45,108 nt of DNA from an uncultured Alphaproteobacteria bacterium (lineage in GTDB: Bacteria; Pseudomonadota; Alphaproteobacteria; HIMB59; GCA-002718135). The notes below the pieces were generated by a model. The model had not been told where the DNA came from and searched no databases. It worked only from the letters and a program-made list of their open reading frames with translations. Positions 25,076 through 35,799 of this stretch are shown piece after piece (the first letter of the stretch is position 1; every line of letters begins with the position of its first letter). Position numbers and translations under genes: made by a program. The stretch spans positions 1 to 45,108 of the forward strand of contig CACHAQ010000010.1 in the NCBI GenBank assembly GCA_902577905.1. The letters run 5' to 3'.

Positions 25076-26632
25076 ATGACTGAAAAAATTTATATTTTTG
25101 ATACAACTCTTCGAGACGGAGAACAATCTCCAGGTGCATCAATGAATTTAGATGAAAAACTTCAGATTGCTGAAGTTCTTGACTCAATGAAGGTTGATAT
25201 CATTGAGGCAGGTTTTCCGATTGCTTCTAATGGAGATTTTGAAGCAGTTACTGAAGTTAGTAAACATGTCAAAAATTCAACGATTGCCGGTTTAGCAAGA
25301 GCAAGCTTTAAAGATATTGATCGTGCTTGGGAAGCAGTACAATATGCTAAGTCTCCAAGAATTCATACTTTTATTGCAACCAGTCCTTTACATATGAAAT
25401 ATAAATTAAAGAAAACTGAAGAAGAAGTTTTAGAAGCTATTCAAAAAACTGTATCTCATGCAAGAAACCTTTGTGACAATATTGAGTGGAGTTGTGAAGA
25501 TGGTGGAAGATCAGAGTTAGAATTTTTATATAAATGTATTGAGCTCGCTATCAACTCAGGTGCTTCAACAATTAATATTCCTGATACTGTTGGTTATACA
25601 TTACCAGAAGAGTTTGGTAAAATTTTTAAAAATGTAAAAAATAATGTTCCAAATATTGATAAAGCAATTCTCTCAACGCACACACATAATGATTTAGGTT
25701 TAGCAACAGCAAATAATGTTGCAGCTATTAAAGAAGGTGCAAGGCAAGTTGAGTGTACAATTAATGGTATGGGTGAAAGAGCTGGAAATTCATCATTAGA
25801 AGAAATTGTCATGACTTTAAAAGTAAAAAAAGATCTAATGCCTTTTCATACAGATATTAAAACAGAGTCCATTATGAAAGCTTCTAGATTGGTATCATCA
25901 ATAACGGGTTTTCCAGTTCAACCAAATAAGGCAATAGTTGGTGCAAATGCATTTGCTCATGAAGCAGGAATACATCAAGATGGTATGCTAAAACATGCTG
26001 GAACGTATGAAATTATGACACCTGAATCTATAGGTTTAAACAAATCTTCACTAGTTCTTGGAAAACATTCAGGCAAACATGCTTTTTCAGAAAAATTAAA
26101 AGAACTCGGTTATGAAGTTGGTGATAATGCTTTGATGGAATTATTTGGAAGATTCAAAGATTTAGCTGATAAGAAAAAAGAAATTTTTGAAGAAGATTTA
26201 ATTGCTTTAGCAGAAGATAGAACTTCGTCATACGATGAACACATTAAATTTGTATCATTAGAAGTAAATGCTGGATCTGTTGAAAAGGCTGAGGCAAAGT
26301 TAAAGATAGAAATTAACGATAAAGTGGAAAATACTAAAATTAATGGTAATGGTCCTGTTGATGCTACATTTAACGCAATAAAAAAACTTACTAAGACTGA
26401 ATTTAAACTTAAACTCTACCAAGTAAATGCAATTACAGCTGGTACTGATGCACAAGGTGAAGTTACTGTTAGACTTGAAGATGATAATTTATCATCACAA
26501 GCAAGAGGAAGTGATCCTGATATTATTGTTGCGTCTGCAAAAGCTTACATCAATGCATTAAACAGATTGATCTTTAAAAAAACTAAATCTATTAAAGAGA
26601 ATGCGGCAAGTTTAAAAATAGAAGGGGTTTAA
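25076..26632 (+). CDS. leuA: 2-isopropylmalate synthase
   Basis: LeuA condenses acetyl-CoA with 2-ketoisovalerate, the first step of leucine synthesis. Seen in 518 residues: IFDTTLRDGEQSPGASM (metal and substrate site) at the start, STHTHNDLGLATANN near residue 200 with the metal-binding His pair, ECTINGMGERAGN near residue 222, and HEAGIHQDGMLKH near residue 299. A C-terminal LeuA dimer/allosteric domain follows (from about residue 385), with DAQGEVTVRLEDD. Full length suggests leucine feedback is kept. It is followed closely by mreB. Confidence 0.97.
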   Translation: MTEKIYIFDTTLRDGEQSPGASMNLDEKLQIAEVLDSMKVDIIEAGFPIASNGDFEAVTEVSKHVKNSTIAGLARASFKDIDRAWEAVQYAKSPRIHTFIATSPLHMKYKLKKTEEEVLEAIQKTVSHARNLCDNIEWSCEDGGRSELEFLYKCIELAINSGASTINIPDTVGYTLPEEFGKIFKNVKNNVPNIDKAILSTHTHNDLGLATANNVAAIKEGARQVECTINGMGERAGNSSLEEIVMTLKVKKDLMPFHTDIKTESIMKASRLVSSITGFPVQPNKAIVGANAFAHEAGIHQDGMLKHAGTYEIMTPESIGLNKSSLVLGKHSGKHAFSEKLKELGYEVGDNALMELFGRFKDLADKKKEIFEEDLIALAEDRTSSYDEHIKFVSLEVNAGSVEKAEAKLKIEINDKVENTKINGNGPVDATFNAIKKLTKTEFKLKLYQVNAITAGTDAQGEVTVRLEDDNLSSQARGSDPDIIVASAKAYINALNRLIFKKTKSIKENAASLKIEGV

Positions 26633-27676
<1,044 letters not shown>

Positions 27677-27684
27677 AAATAAAA

Positions 27685-28506
27685 ATGTCACCTAAGTTCC
27701 AAATAAAGGTTTTTCAATTATCAAGATTTTTAAAAAATTTTACAATTATTTCTATTATTACCGTTTCATTTATTTTAGTCTTTTTTTCAAAAACTGATTA
27801 TTATGTTATTTATGGGATAAAAAATATATCAAGTTCAGTTGTTGTTCCAGTCACAAGATTTATTTCAGCTCCTTTAAATATCTTCTCAAATTTTGTTAAT
27901 GAATATAATCAATTTAAAAGTTTAAAATTTGAAAACAAAATTCTTCAAGAAGAAATAATACGTTTAAAAAAATGGCAAACATTAGCTATACAAAATTCAA
28001 GAGAGAATAAAGTTTTAAAAAAATTATTAAATGCAACTGATAATAATCTAATTTTAGTCAAAACCGCATCTCTTATTAACAGAAATGACACTATTTATAG
28101 TAAGCTTATAAATTTGAATGCTGGTTATGAAGATAAAATTAAAAAAAATATGTCAGCTATCAATGAACGAGGATTAGTTGGTAAAGTAATTGACACAACT
28201 GCTAAAAATTCAAGAGTAATACTTTTAACTGATCCAAATTTATCTATTTCAGTAAAATCTATATCGGATGGTATTTTTTCCTTACTAACTGGTAATGGAG
28301 ATGGCAAATATCTAGTAAGTTCTTTTGTGAAAGAAAATAAAATGCCGAGATTGGGAGATATAGTTGTGACGAGTGGCACAGCACAAATTTTCCCTGTAGA
28401 TTTATTAGTTGGTAAAGTAGCTAAAGTCGAAAAGAATAGATTTTTTGTTCTACCATTTGTTGATTTTGAAAATATTGATTATCTCCAAATCGTTACTTCA
28501 AAATAA
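27685..28506 (+). CDS. mreC: Rod-shape protein MreC
   Basis: MreC is a bitopic protein that links MreB to PBP2 and activates it from the periplasm. The 273-residue product has one membrane helix (FTIISIITVSFILVFF) near residue 15, a coiled coil around residues 75-112 (ENKILQEEIIRLKKWQ), then the beta-barrel domain with NRNDTIYSKLINLNAGYEDKIKKN, GLVGKV, VILLTDPNLSISV and GDIVVTSGTAQIFPVDLLVGKV. The order is standard. The stop shares one base with the mreD start (TAATG). Confidence 0.94.
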   Translation: MSPKFQIKVFQLSRFLKNFTIISIITVSFILVFFSKTDYYVIYGIKNISSSVVVPVTRFISAPLNIFSNFVNEYNQFKSLKFENKILQEEIIRLKKWQTLAIQNSRENKVLKKLLNATDNNLILVKTASLINRNDTIYSKLINLNAGYEDKIKKNMSAINERGLVGKVIDTTAKNSRVILLTDPNLSISVKSISDGIFSLLTGNGDGKYLVSSFVKENKMPRLGDIVVTSGTAQIFPVDLLVGKVAKVEKNRFFVLPFVDFENIDYLQIVTSK

Positions 28507-28991
28507 TGGATTTTTCCAAATTCCTGAATTCCTCAATAAAACTAAATATTATTTTAATTATAAGTTTTTCAATTTCTGTAAATTCTTTTATTTTATTTCC
28601 CAATGTTAATAATGCATTCTATGTACTTTTTCACTTAACTTTTATCTATCTAATTTTTTACCACTATCATTATTATCTTTATGTTGTTGCATTGGTGTAT
28701 GGAATTTTATTTGATATATTATTATTAAATTATATAGGAGCTCATTTAATAACTTTTTTGTCTCTTTTAATATTTTTTGTATCACTTAAAAAATATTTAA
28801 TTAAGTTATCTTCCTATCAAATAATTTTTATTTATTTTATAACTTTAATAATTTTACTTCTATTTGAACAATTTTTAGCAAAAATCATATATGACTATAA
28901 ATTTAATATATTTTTAATTTTAAATTTCTTTTTAATATCTTTAATTATTTTCATTCCTACTATATTTTTGTTTAATAAATTGGATAAGTGA
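28506..28991 (+). CDS. mreD: Rod-shape membrane protein MreD
   Basis: The 161-residue product is almost wholly hydrophobic, with about five membrane segments rich in Ile, Leu, Phe and Tyr. Sequence conservation is weak, as usual for MreD. The best marks are YVVALVYGILFDILLLNYIGAHLITFLSLL, equivalent to the conserved G-x-x-x-D-x-x-x-x-x-x-G-x-x stretch of the family, and its place between mreC and mrdA. It is part of the elongasome membrane scaffold. Confidence 0.85.
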   Translation: MDFSKFLNSSIKLNIILIISFSISVNSFILFPNVNNAFYVLFHLTFIYLIFYHYHYYLYVVALVYGILFDILLLNYIGAHLITFLSLLIFFVSLKKYLIKLSSYQIIFIYFITLIILLLFEQFLAKIIYDYKFNIFLILNFFLISLIIFIPTIFLFNKLDK

Positions 28992-28992
28992 A

Positions 28993-30795
28993 ATGTTCTA
29001 TTCTGATGATAAAAAACAATATTCAGCGCTTAATAGGAGGACCTTTTTTTTATATTTATTAAAAGTTTCTTTTTTAGGTATTGTAGGATGGAGACTATAT
29101 AATATTCAAATAAAAGATTCTCAAAAATATAAAACTCTTTCTAAAAACAATCAAATAGATGTAGAAATTATCTATCCTCTTAGAGGGAAGATTTATGATA
29201 TTAATAACAAAATTTTAGCATCAAATATTAAAGTATTCGATGTATATATAATTCCTGAAAATACAAATAATATAAACAAATCTCTAAACGAATTAAATCA
29301 AATTATTAAAATAGATTTTAGTGATAGAAGAAAAATAATAGAATTATCTAAAAAAGTTAAAAAATTTGAAAAAATAAAAGTATTAGAGAATATTAACTGG
29401 TCAGAGCTTGAAAAAATTGAATCAAATAAACTTAATATTGAGGGAATATTTATTTCTCAAGATTATATGCGAACTTACCTGTATAATAACACTGTTTCAC
29501 ATCTAATTGGTTACACTAATAAACCTAATCGAGAAGAAGTTGAATTACCATTTATTGCAAATATGCCTAATTTAGAAATAGGAAAAGATGGTATTGAAAA
29601 AAGTTTTAATCCCAATCTAATTGGTAAATCAGGACAAAGAGAGATTGAAGTAAATTCTTATGGAAGAGTAATTCGTGAAATATCTAGGCAAGATAGTCAA
29701 AAAGGCAATGATATTCAAATTACTATCGACCTAAGAATTCAACAATATGCCTTAAATCTTCTAAAAGAGCACAGGGCAGGATCAGCTGTACTTATCGATA
29801 TTAATAATGGAAACATCTTATGTATGGTTTCTACCCCGTCTTATAATCCTAATAAAATTATACAGAAACCAAATAAAGAATATTGGGATTCAATTTTAGA
29901 GAATGAACTCTCACCACTTACTTATAGATGTATTCAGGGTTTGTACGCCCCAGGATCAACTTTTAAAATGGTAGTTGCAATTGCTGGAATAATACATGGG
30001 ATAATTAACACTAATACAAAACATTTTTGTAATGGAAAAATCGGTTTGGGTGATAGACTTTATCATTGTTGGAAAAATAATGGTCATGGATTAATGAATG
30101 TAAGTGATGCAATTAAAGAATCATGTGATGTATTTTTCTATGAAATCTCGAAAAAGATAGGCATAGATAAAATTGCAAAAGTTGCTGAAGATTTTGGTTT
30201 AGGAAAAATCTATGATATGCCGTTACCTAATCAAAAAAAAGGAATTATTCCTTCTCGTGATTGGAAAAAGAAAAAATATGATGAAAGTTGGTATCCTGGA
30301 GAGACTTTAATCTCAGCAATAGGACAGGGATTTGTATTAACTAATCCACTACAACTTGCTGTAATGACTTCCATTATTGCTTCTAATGGAAAAAATGTAA
30401 AACCAAATATTATCAAACAGAATAATGACATTGAATTTGAAAAATTAGAAAAATACCAAAATGCAATTAAAATTATTAAAAGTTCGATGTTTAAAGTAGT
30501 TAATGAGAGCAAAGGTACAGCTTATAATTCAAGATCTGAAACTACTCCTTTTGCAGGCAAGACAGGAACTTCACAAGTTAGAAGAATAACTGTAGCTGAA
30601 AGAGAAAGTGAAGATTTTAGAAAAAAAGAAGTAGAATGGAAAAAAAGAGATCACGCTTTATTTGTTGGATATATGCCGGTTGAAAAACCTAGATATGCTG
30701 TTTCAGTTGTTATTGAACATGGAGGTTCAGGTGCATCAACTGCTGCACCTATAGCAAAAGAAATTTTTCAATTTACAAAAAAATTAGAAACTTAA
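28993..30795 (+). CDS. mrdA: Penicillin-binding protein 2 (elongasome transpeptidase)
   Basis: PBP2 cross-links peptidoglycan during rod elongation, with RodA. Seen in 600 residues: an N-terminal membrane helix (TFFLYLLKVSFLGIVGW), the dimerisation/pedestal region from residue 50 (YPLRGKIYDINNKILASN), and the transpeptidase domain with active-site Ser in APGSTFKMV near residue 321, the second motif SCD near residue 376, and KTGTSQ near residue 521. The KKKYDESWYPGETLISAIGQGF stretch is typical of PBP2. The stop shares one base with rodA. Confidence 0.96.
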   Translation: MFYSDDKKQYSALNRRTFFLYLLKVSFLGIVGWRLYNIQIKDSQKYKTLSKNNQIDVEIIYPLRGKIYDINNKILASNIKVFDVYIIPENTNNINKSLNELNQIIKIDFSDRRKIIELSKKVKKFEKIKVLENINWSELEKIESNKLNIEGIFISQDYMRTYLYNNTVSHLIGYTNKPNREEVELPFIANMPNLEIGKDGIEKSFNPNLIGKSGQREIEVNSYGRVIREISRQDSQKGNDIQITIDLRIQQYALNLLKEHRAGSAVLIDINNGNILCMVSTPSYNPNKIIQKPNKEYWDSILENELSPLTYRCIQGLYAPGSTFKMVVAIAGIIHGIINTNTKHFCNGKIGLGDRLYHCWKNNGHGLMNVSDAIKESCDVFFYEISKKIGIDKIAKVAEDFGLGKIYDMPLPNQKKGIIPSRDWKKKKYDESWYPGETLISAIGQGFVLTNPLQLAVMTSIIASNGKNVKPNIIKQNNDIEFEKLEKYQNAIKIIKSSMFKVVNESKGTAYNSRSETTPFAGKTGTSQVRRITVAERESEDFRKKEVEWKKRDHALFVGYMPVEKPRYAVSVVIEHGGSGASTAAPIAKEIFQFTKKLET

Positions 30796-31892
30796 TGTTA
30801 AATAAAATTCAAAACTTAAATTATTTATTGATTTTTTTAGTAATATTAATTTCATTTATTGGAGCAGCAGGTTTATATTCTGCAGCAGGAGGATCATATA
30901 GTCCTTGGGCATCAAGACATTTAATTAGATTAACCTTTTTTATTTTTTTAGCACTAATTCTAGCTTTATTAGATATCAAGTATATTTATCAATTTGCGTA
31001 TGTCTTTTTTATTTTATCTTTGTTACTCTTACTCTCTGTTGAATTAATTGGTGTTTTTGGTAAGGGAGCAACTAGGTGGATTAATCTTTTTGGTTTTAGT
31101 ATTCAGCCATCAGAATTAATAAAAATAACTATTATATTAGCGCTAGCAAGATTTTATCATGATTTAAAATTTGATGAAATTAAGCGAATAAAAAATTTAT
31201 TTTTCCCAATATTAATTTTATTTCTACCTTTTGCTTTAGTCGTTATACAACCAGATCTTGGAACTGCTTTAAGCATAGCAATGCTTGGTGTTCTCGTTCT
31301 ATTTGCAAGTGGAATAAGAATTTGGAAGTTTGTATTAGGATTTTTTGTTCTAATTTTATCAATTCCTTTGTCATTAAATTACTTACAACCATATCAAAAA
31401 GATAGAATTTTCTCTTTTTTAAATCCTGAAGCAGATGCTCTTGGAAGAGGATATCAACTCATACAATCAAAAATTGCTTTAGGATCAGGTGGTTTAACTG
31501 GCAAAGGATTTTTGGAAGGCTCTCAATCTTATCTACAATATTTACCTGAAAAACAAACTGATTTTATATTTACGTTAATTGGAGAAGAATTTGGTTTTAT
31601 TGGTACTATGTTTATAATTTCACTATTTTTTTTATTAATATCTGTGTGTTTTTATATAAGCATTAAATCAAATCATATCTTTGGTAGGATTCTTTCTATC
31701 GGGGTTAGCAGCAATTTATTTATATATGTGATAATGAACATATCTATGGTATCTGGATTAATGCCTGTTGTTGGCATTCCATTACCTTTAGTTTCTTATG
31801 GGGGATCAGCAATGCTTGCTATAATTGTATCTATAGGATTAGTCCTTAATGCAGAATTGAATGGAAATTTAAAGAAATTACATAATGCTTGA
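30795..31892 (+). CDS. rodA: RodA, elongasome peptidoglycan glycosyltransferase
   Basis: RodA is the SEDS-family polymerase that works with PBP2. The 365-residue protein is polytopic (about ten helices) and shows the family landmarks: GKGATRWINLFGFSIQPSELIKI near residue 91, QPDLGTALSIAMLG near residue 152, ALGRGYQLIQSKIALGSGGLTGKGF near residue 214 with the loop of the catalytic Asp region (QTDFIFTLIGEEFG), and GIPLPLVSYGGSAML near residue 327. The elongasome operon does not end here: the end of rodA overlaps the livG start by 8 bases. Confidence 0.96.
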   Translation: MLNKIQNLNYLLIFLVILISFIGAAGLYSAAGGSYSPWASRHLIRLTFFIFLALILALLDIKYIYQFAYVFFILSLLLLLSVELIGVFGKGATRWINLFGFSIQPSELIKITIILALARFYHDLKFDEIKRIKNLFFPILILFLPFALVVIQPDLGTALSIAMLGVLVLFASGIRIWKFVLGFFVLILSIPLSLNYLQPYQKDRIFSFLNPEADALGRGYQLIQSKIALGSGGLTGKGFLEGSQSYLQYLPEKQTDFIFTLIGEEFGFIGTMFIISLFFLLISVCFYISIKSNHIFGRILSIGVSSNLFIYVIMNISMVSGLMPVVGIPLPLVSYGGSAMLAIIVSIGLVLNAELNGNLKKLHNA

Positions 31893-32655
31893 AATAAATA
31901 AGGTTAATAAATTTTTTGGAGGATTAAAAGCAGTTCATAACGCATCAATGAAAGTTGAAATGGGTTCCATTACAGGTTTAATTGGCCCAAATGGAGCAGG
32001 AAAAACAACATTATTTAATACTATTGCAGGATTATATGACCCAGATGAAGGAAGTATAATTCTTAATAATGAAGATATTTCTTTTTTAAAACCTCACGAG
32101 TTATTTGCTAAAGGAGTTCTAAGAACCTTTCAGATTGCCCATGAATTTACAACTTTAACTGTTCTTGAAAATTTAATGATGGTACCACCAAATCAATTTG
32201 GTGAAAAATTATCGTATGCTTTATTAAGTAATGCCAAAGTAAAACAACAAGAAGAAGAAATAAGACAAAAAGCTATAGAAGTAATAAATTTTTTAAATTT
32301 AAGTCACTTAACTCAAGAACTTGCAGGTAACTTGTCTGGTGGTCAAAAAAAACTACTTGAGTTAGGAAGAACAATGATGGTTGATCCTAAAATCGTTTTA
32401 CTTGATGAAGTAGGAGCTGGAGTTAATAGAACTCTTCTCAATGAAATTACGGATGCGATATTAAGATTAAATAAAGAAAAGAACTATACTTTTTTCGTAA
32501 TTGAACATGATATGGATCTCATTGAAAAAATTTGTGATCCTGTAATTGTTATGGCTGAAGGTTCAGTTTTATTTAAAGGCAATTTTAATGAAGTAAAAAA
32601 TAACGATATAGTTATAGAAGCTTATTTAGGAAAAGGTATTAACAATAAGAATTAG
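31885..32655 (+). CDS. livG: Branched-chain amino acid-type ABC transporter ATPase LivG
   Basis: This is one of two ATPases of a HAAT-family importer. Seen in 256 residues: Walker A GPNGAGKTTLFN near residue 33, the long LivG-type insert with FQIAHEFTTLTVLENLM, signature LSGGQKKLLELGR near residue 150, Walker B IVLLDEVGAGV and the switch His in FFVIEHDMDLI. In the segment after Walker B the usual DEPxAGLNP reads DEVGAGVNR, an unusual substitution, though catalytic Asp-Glu remain. It overlaps rodA by 8 bases. Confidence 0.93.
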   Translation: MLEINKVNKFFGGLKAVHNASMKVEMGSITGLIGPNGAGKTTLFNTIAGLYDPDEGSIILNNEDISFLKPHELFAKGVLRTFQIAHEFTTLTVLENLMMVPPNQFGEKLSYALLSNAKVKQQEEEIRQKAIEVINFLNLSHLTQELAGNLSGGQKKLLELGRTMMVDPKIVLLDEVGAGVNRTLLNEITDAILRLNKEKNYTFFVIEHDMDLIEKICDPVIVMAEGSVLFKGNFNEVKNNDIVIEAYLGKGINNKN

Positions 32656-32661
32656 AATTTT

Positions 32662-33366
32662 ATGAATAATTTAATTGGTAAAAATTTAACAGCTGGATAT
32701 GGAGGAGTTGATATAATTAATGATATTAATCTAGAAGTTAACGAGGGTGAAATTGTTGTCATCGTTGGTCCAAATGGAGCAGGGAAATCAACAGCAATGA
32801 AAGCATTGCTTGGCATGCTAAGTTTAACTTCAGGTTCTGTTGAATATTCAAATAAGGAAATTTCTTCAATGCTGCCTCAAAACAGAATTAATTTAGGATT
32901 GGCATTTGTTCCTCAAACAAACAATGTGTTTACTGGTATGACAGTAGAAGAAAATCTAGAAATGGGAGGATTTTTGAGAGAGGATGACATTATTCATACC
33001 ATAAATGATGTTTATGACCTTTTTCCTATTTTAAAAGAAAAAAGAAATCAAAGTGCGGGAGAATTATCTGGAGGTCAAAGACAACAAGTAGCTTTTGGAA
33101 GAGCCCTCATGACTAAACCGAAGATTTTAATGTTAGATGAACCAACTGCAGGAGTATCACCGATAGTAATGGATGAGTTATTTTCAAGAATCATAGAAGT
33201 GCGTAAAACTGGTGTTGGTATACTAATGGTTGAACAAAATGCAAAACAAGCACTTGGTATTGCTGATAGAGGATACGTATTAGTAAATGGAAAAAATAGT
33301 AGAGAAGGTACAGGAAAAGAATTATTAAATAATCCAGAAGTTAGAAAGTCTTTTTTAGGAGGATAA
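32662..33366 (+). CDS. livF: Branched-chain amino acid-type ABC transporter ATPase LivF
   Basis: This is the second ATPase of the importer. Seen in 234 residues: Walker A GPNGAGKSTAMKALLG near residue 36, GLAFVPQTNNVFTGMTVEENL, signature LSGGQRQQVAFGRAL near residue 134, Walker B ILMLDEPTAGVSP and the His-less switch VEQNAKQALGIADRGYVL, where Gln replaces His, as is normal for LivF. It is separated by 6 bases from livG and 1 base from livH. Confidence 0.94.
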   Translation: MNNLIGKNLTAGYGGVDIINDINLEVNEGEIVVIVGPNGAGKSTAMKALLGMLSLTSGSVEYSNKEISSMLPQNRINLGLAFVPQTNNVFTGMTVEENLEMGGFLREDDIIHTINDVYDLFPILKEKRNQSAGELSGGQRQQVAFGRALMTKPKILMLDEPTAGVSPIVMDELFSRIIEVRKTGVGILMVEQNAKQALGIADRGYVLVNGKNSREGTGKELLNNPEVRKSFLGG

Positions 33367-33367
33367 A

Positions 33368-34381
33368 ATGATTGATTTTCTAAATTCTATAATTGTACTT
33401 CTGAATTTTATTATAATTCCGGGCATTTCTTACGGCTCTCAACTTGCACTTGGAGCACTCGGAGTTACATTCGTTTATGCCATACTTCGTTTTGCGAATT
33501 TTGCACATGGTGAAATTATGTCATTTGGAGCGATGATAACAATTTTATTTACCTGGTTTTTTCAATCACAAAATATTGGTTTAGGAATTCTGCCAACTGC
33601 CTTGTTAGCTTTACCTGTAGGAATTATAGCAACAATTATCTTATGTATTATTTCTGATAAATTTGTTTTTCAATATTACAGATATCAAAAAAGTGTTCCT
33701 GTTGTTTTAGCAATGGTTTCAATAGGAGTTATGTTCGTAATAAATGCAATAATAAGAATTATAATTGGAACAGAAACTATAAAATTTTCTGATGGACAGA
33801 AATTTATAATGAAAGCGAAACAGTTTAAAGTAATGACAGGTTTTAACGAAGGGTTAGCATTAAAATCTTCTCAAGTTATCACAATATTTATTACTATTTT
33901 GCTTTTAACCTTTACTTTTTGGTTTTTGCAAAAAACAAAAACAGGAAAATCAATGAGAGCATTTTCTGATAATGAAGATTTAGCATTATTGTCTGGTATT
34001 AATCCTGATAGAGTAGTTTTTACTACTTGGATTATTGTAGGCATCTTGGCATGCGTTGCGGGTTCACTTTACGGTTTAGATAAAAGTTATAAGCCAATTA
34101 TTTATCTCAATTTAGTCTTGCCAATATTTGCATCAGCAATTGTTGGAGGCATTGGCAGTCCTTTTGGAGCTGTAGTAGGTGGTTATGTCATTGCGTTTTC
34201 AGAAATTATGGTCACATATGCTTATAAAAAATTTTTTGTCTATCTACTTCCAAGTTCTATAGAACCAACAGGTCTAGTACAATTACTTTCAACAGATTAT
34301 AAATTTGCTGTATCGTTTTCAATTTTAGTTATAGTTTTATTGATTAGACCATCAGGCATATTTAAGGGAAGAGTCTTATGA
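33368..34381 (+). CDS. livH: Branched-chain amino acid-type ABC permease LivH
   Basis: This is one of the two membrane subunits. The 337-residue product has eight or nine hydrophobic helices and the family landmarks LALGALGVTFVYAILRFANFAHGEIMSFGA near residue 25, a TGKSMRAFSDNEDLALLSGI coupling-loop region near residue 194, GILACVAGSLYGL and ASAIVGGIGSPFGAVVGGYVIAFSE near residue 257. It overlaps livM by 4 bases. Confidence 0.93.
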   Translation: MIDFLNSIIVLLNFIIIPGISYGSQLALGALGVTFVYAILRFANFAHGEIMSFGAMITILFTWFFQSQNIGLGILPTALLALPVGIIATIILCIISDKFVFQYYRYQKSVPVVLAMVSIGVMFVINAIIRIIIGTETIKFSDGQKFIMKAKQFKVMTGFNEGLALKSSQVITIFITILLLTFTFWFLQKTKTGKSMRAFSDNEDLALLSGINPDRVVFTTWIIVGILACVAGSLYGLDKSYKPIIYLNLVLPIFASAIVGGIGSPFGAVVGGYVIAFSEIMVTYAYKKFFVYLLPSSIEPTGLVQLLSTDYKFAVSFSILVIVLLIRPSGIFKGRVL

Positions 34382-35751
34382 TGAAGTTTGAAAGATATGA
34401 ATGGTTAGCTATTACAATCATGATCTCCTTATTTATTTTTGTAGGTTTTATTCAAGGTTGGTCAGTAAGTTTAGTAATTTTAAACATGTGCATTATTTCA
34501 GCAATAATGACTATGGGAGTTAATATTTCTTGGGGTTATGCAGGAGTAATTAATTTTGGTGTGATGGGCTTTCTTGCTATGGGTGGATTAGCTGCAGTGC
34601 TTGTTTCTTATCCTCCCATTGCCGAGTCCTGGCAGGCTGGAGGTAGAGGACTAGGTATTAGTTTTGCTTTATTTATCGTATTAGTGATTGCTGTAATTTA
34701 TATTAATAAAACGGTAATCCAAAAAAGAAATAGGTATATTTTAAATTCTCTCATAATTTTCTTTGGTATTTTAATTATCAGACACTTTTATTTAAACGCA
34801 ACACATAATATTGAGGATGTTAATCCAGCAATAGCAGGATTTTTAGGTGGTCTTGGACTACCAATAATTTTTTCTTGGATAGTAGGAGGCTTATTTGCTG
34901 CAGGTGTTGCATTTATAATTGGTAAAGTAGCTCTTGGATTAAGATCAGATTATTTGGCAATTGTAACTCTAGGAATTTCAGAAATAGTTGTTAGTGTTTT
35001 AAAACATGAAGAATGGTTATCTAGAGGGGTCAAAAATGTAATTGGTTTAAAGAGACCAGTTCCTTATGAAATTGATTTACAAAACGCAGATTGGTTTATA
35101 AATTTAGTTACATATCTTAATTCATCAAAGTTAAATAACATTATTGATGTAAGTGATAGACAACAAGTATTAAACAACCTTATAATTGATGGTTCAGGAA
35201 TATTTGTAAAATTATCTTACGCTATTTTATTTCTGATTGTTATGTTGATAATTTTTTATTTTGCGAACAAAGCTCAATTATCTCCATGGGGAAGGATGAT
35301 GAGAGCTATAAGAGATAATGAAACTGCTGCAAATGCAATGGGCAAAGATGTAGTGAAACAACATTTAATTATATTTGTCATAGGAGCTGCTATTGTGGGT
35401 GTTGCAGGCGCAATGCTTGTTACCCTGGATGGATTATTTACTCCTTCAGGGTATCGACCACTTCGTTTCACTTTTATTATTTGGATTATGGTTATTGTAG
35501 GCGGTAGTGGAAATAATTTAGGTGCTATATTTGGTGGTTTTGTCATATGGTTTTCTTGGATTGAAGCAGCACCACTTACAACATTTATTATTAATCAACT
35601 TACAGTTGGTTTAGAGCCAACTAATGCTTTAAAACTACATTTACTAGATAGCGTTCCTTACTTTAGATACTTATTTATGGGTTTAATTTTATTACTAATT
35701 TTACGCTATAGACCTAAAGGAATTATACCTGAAAAAGTAAGGCACTCATAA
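34378..35751 (+). CDS. livM: Branched-chain amino acid-type ABC permease LivM
   Basis: This is the second membrane subunit. Seen in 457 residues: MGVNISWGYAGVINFGVMGFLAMGG near residue 46, SDYLAIVTLGISEIVVSVL near residue 190, the coupling region GRMMRAIRDNETAANAMGKDVV near residue 304, and IIWIMVIVGGSGNNLGAIFGGFVIW near residue 367. Family members lie mostly near 320-425, so this one is at the long end. The extra length is a segment of about 55 residues around 215-270 (after LSRGVKNVIGLKRP) and an added N-terminal helix. It is the last gene of the run, followed by a hairpin terminator. Confidence 0.92.
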   Translation: MMKFERYEWLAITIMISLFIFVGFIQGWSVSLVILNMCIISAIMTMGVNISWGYAGVINFGVMGFLAMGGLAAVLVSYPPIAESWQAGGRGLGISFALFIVLVIAVIYINKTVIQKRNRYILNSLIIFFGILIIRHFYLNATHNIEDVNPAIAGFLGGLGLPIIFSWIVGGLFAAGVAFIIGKVALGLRSDYLAIVTLGISEIVVSVLKHEEWLSRGVKNVIGLKRPVPYEIDLQNADWFINLVTYLNSSKLNNIIDVSDRQQVLNNLIIDGSGIFVKLSYAILFLIVMLIIFYFANKAQLSPWGRMMRAIRDNETAANAMGKDVVKQHLIIFVIGAAIVGVAGAMLVTLDGLFTPSGYRPLRFTFIIWIMVIVGGSGNNLGAIFGGFVIWFSWIEAAPLTTFIINQLTVGLEPTNALKLHLLDSVPYFRYLFMGLILLLILRYRPKGIIPEKVRHS

Positions 35752-35756
35752 AAAAA

Positions 35757-35780
35757 CCCCAGCTAAAAGCTGGGGTTAAA
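35757..35780. terminator. Intrinsic terminator between convergent livM and livK
   Basis: CCCCAGCT at 35757-35764 and AGCTGGGG at 35768-35775 pair perfectly around an AAA loop. On the minus strand the stem is followed by six T, making a strong rho-independent terminator for livK. On the plus strand the following TTAAATT is weaker but may also stop livM transcripts. Confidence 0.88.
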
Positions 35781-35799
35781 TTAAAATAATTTTTAAGTA

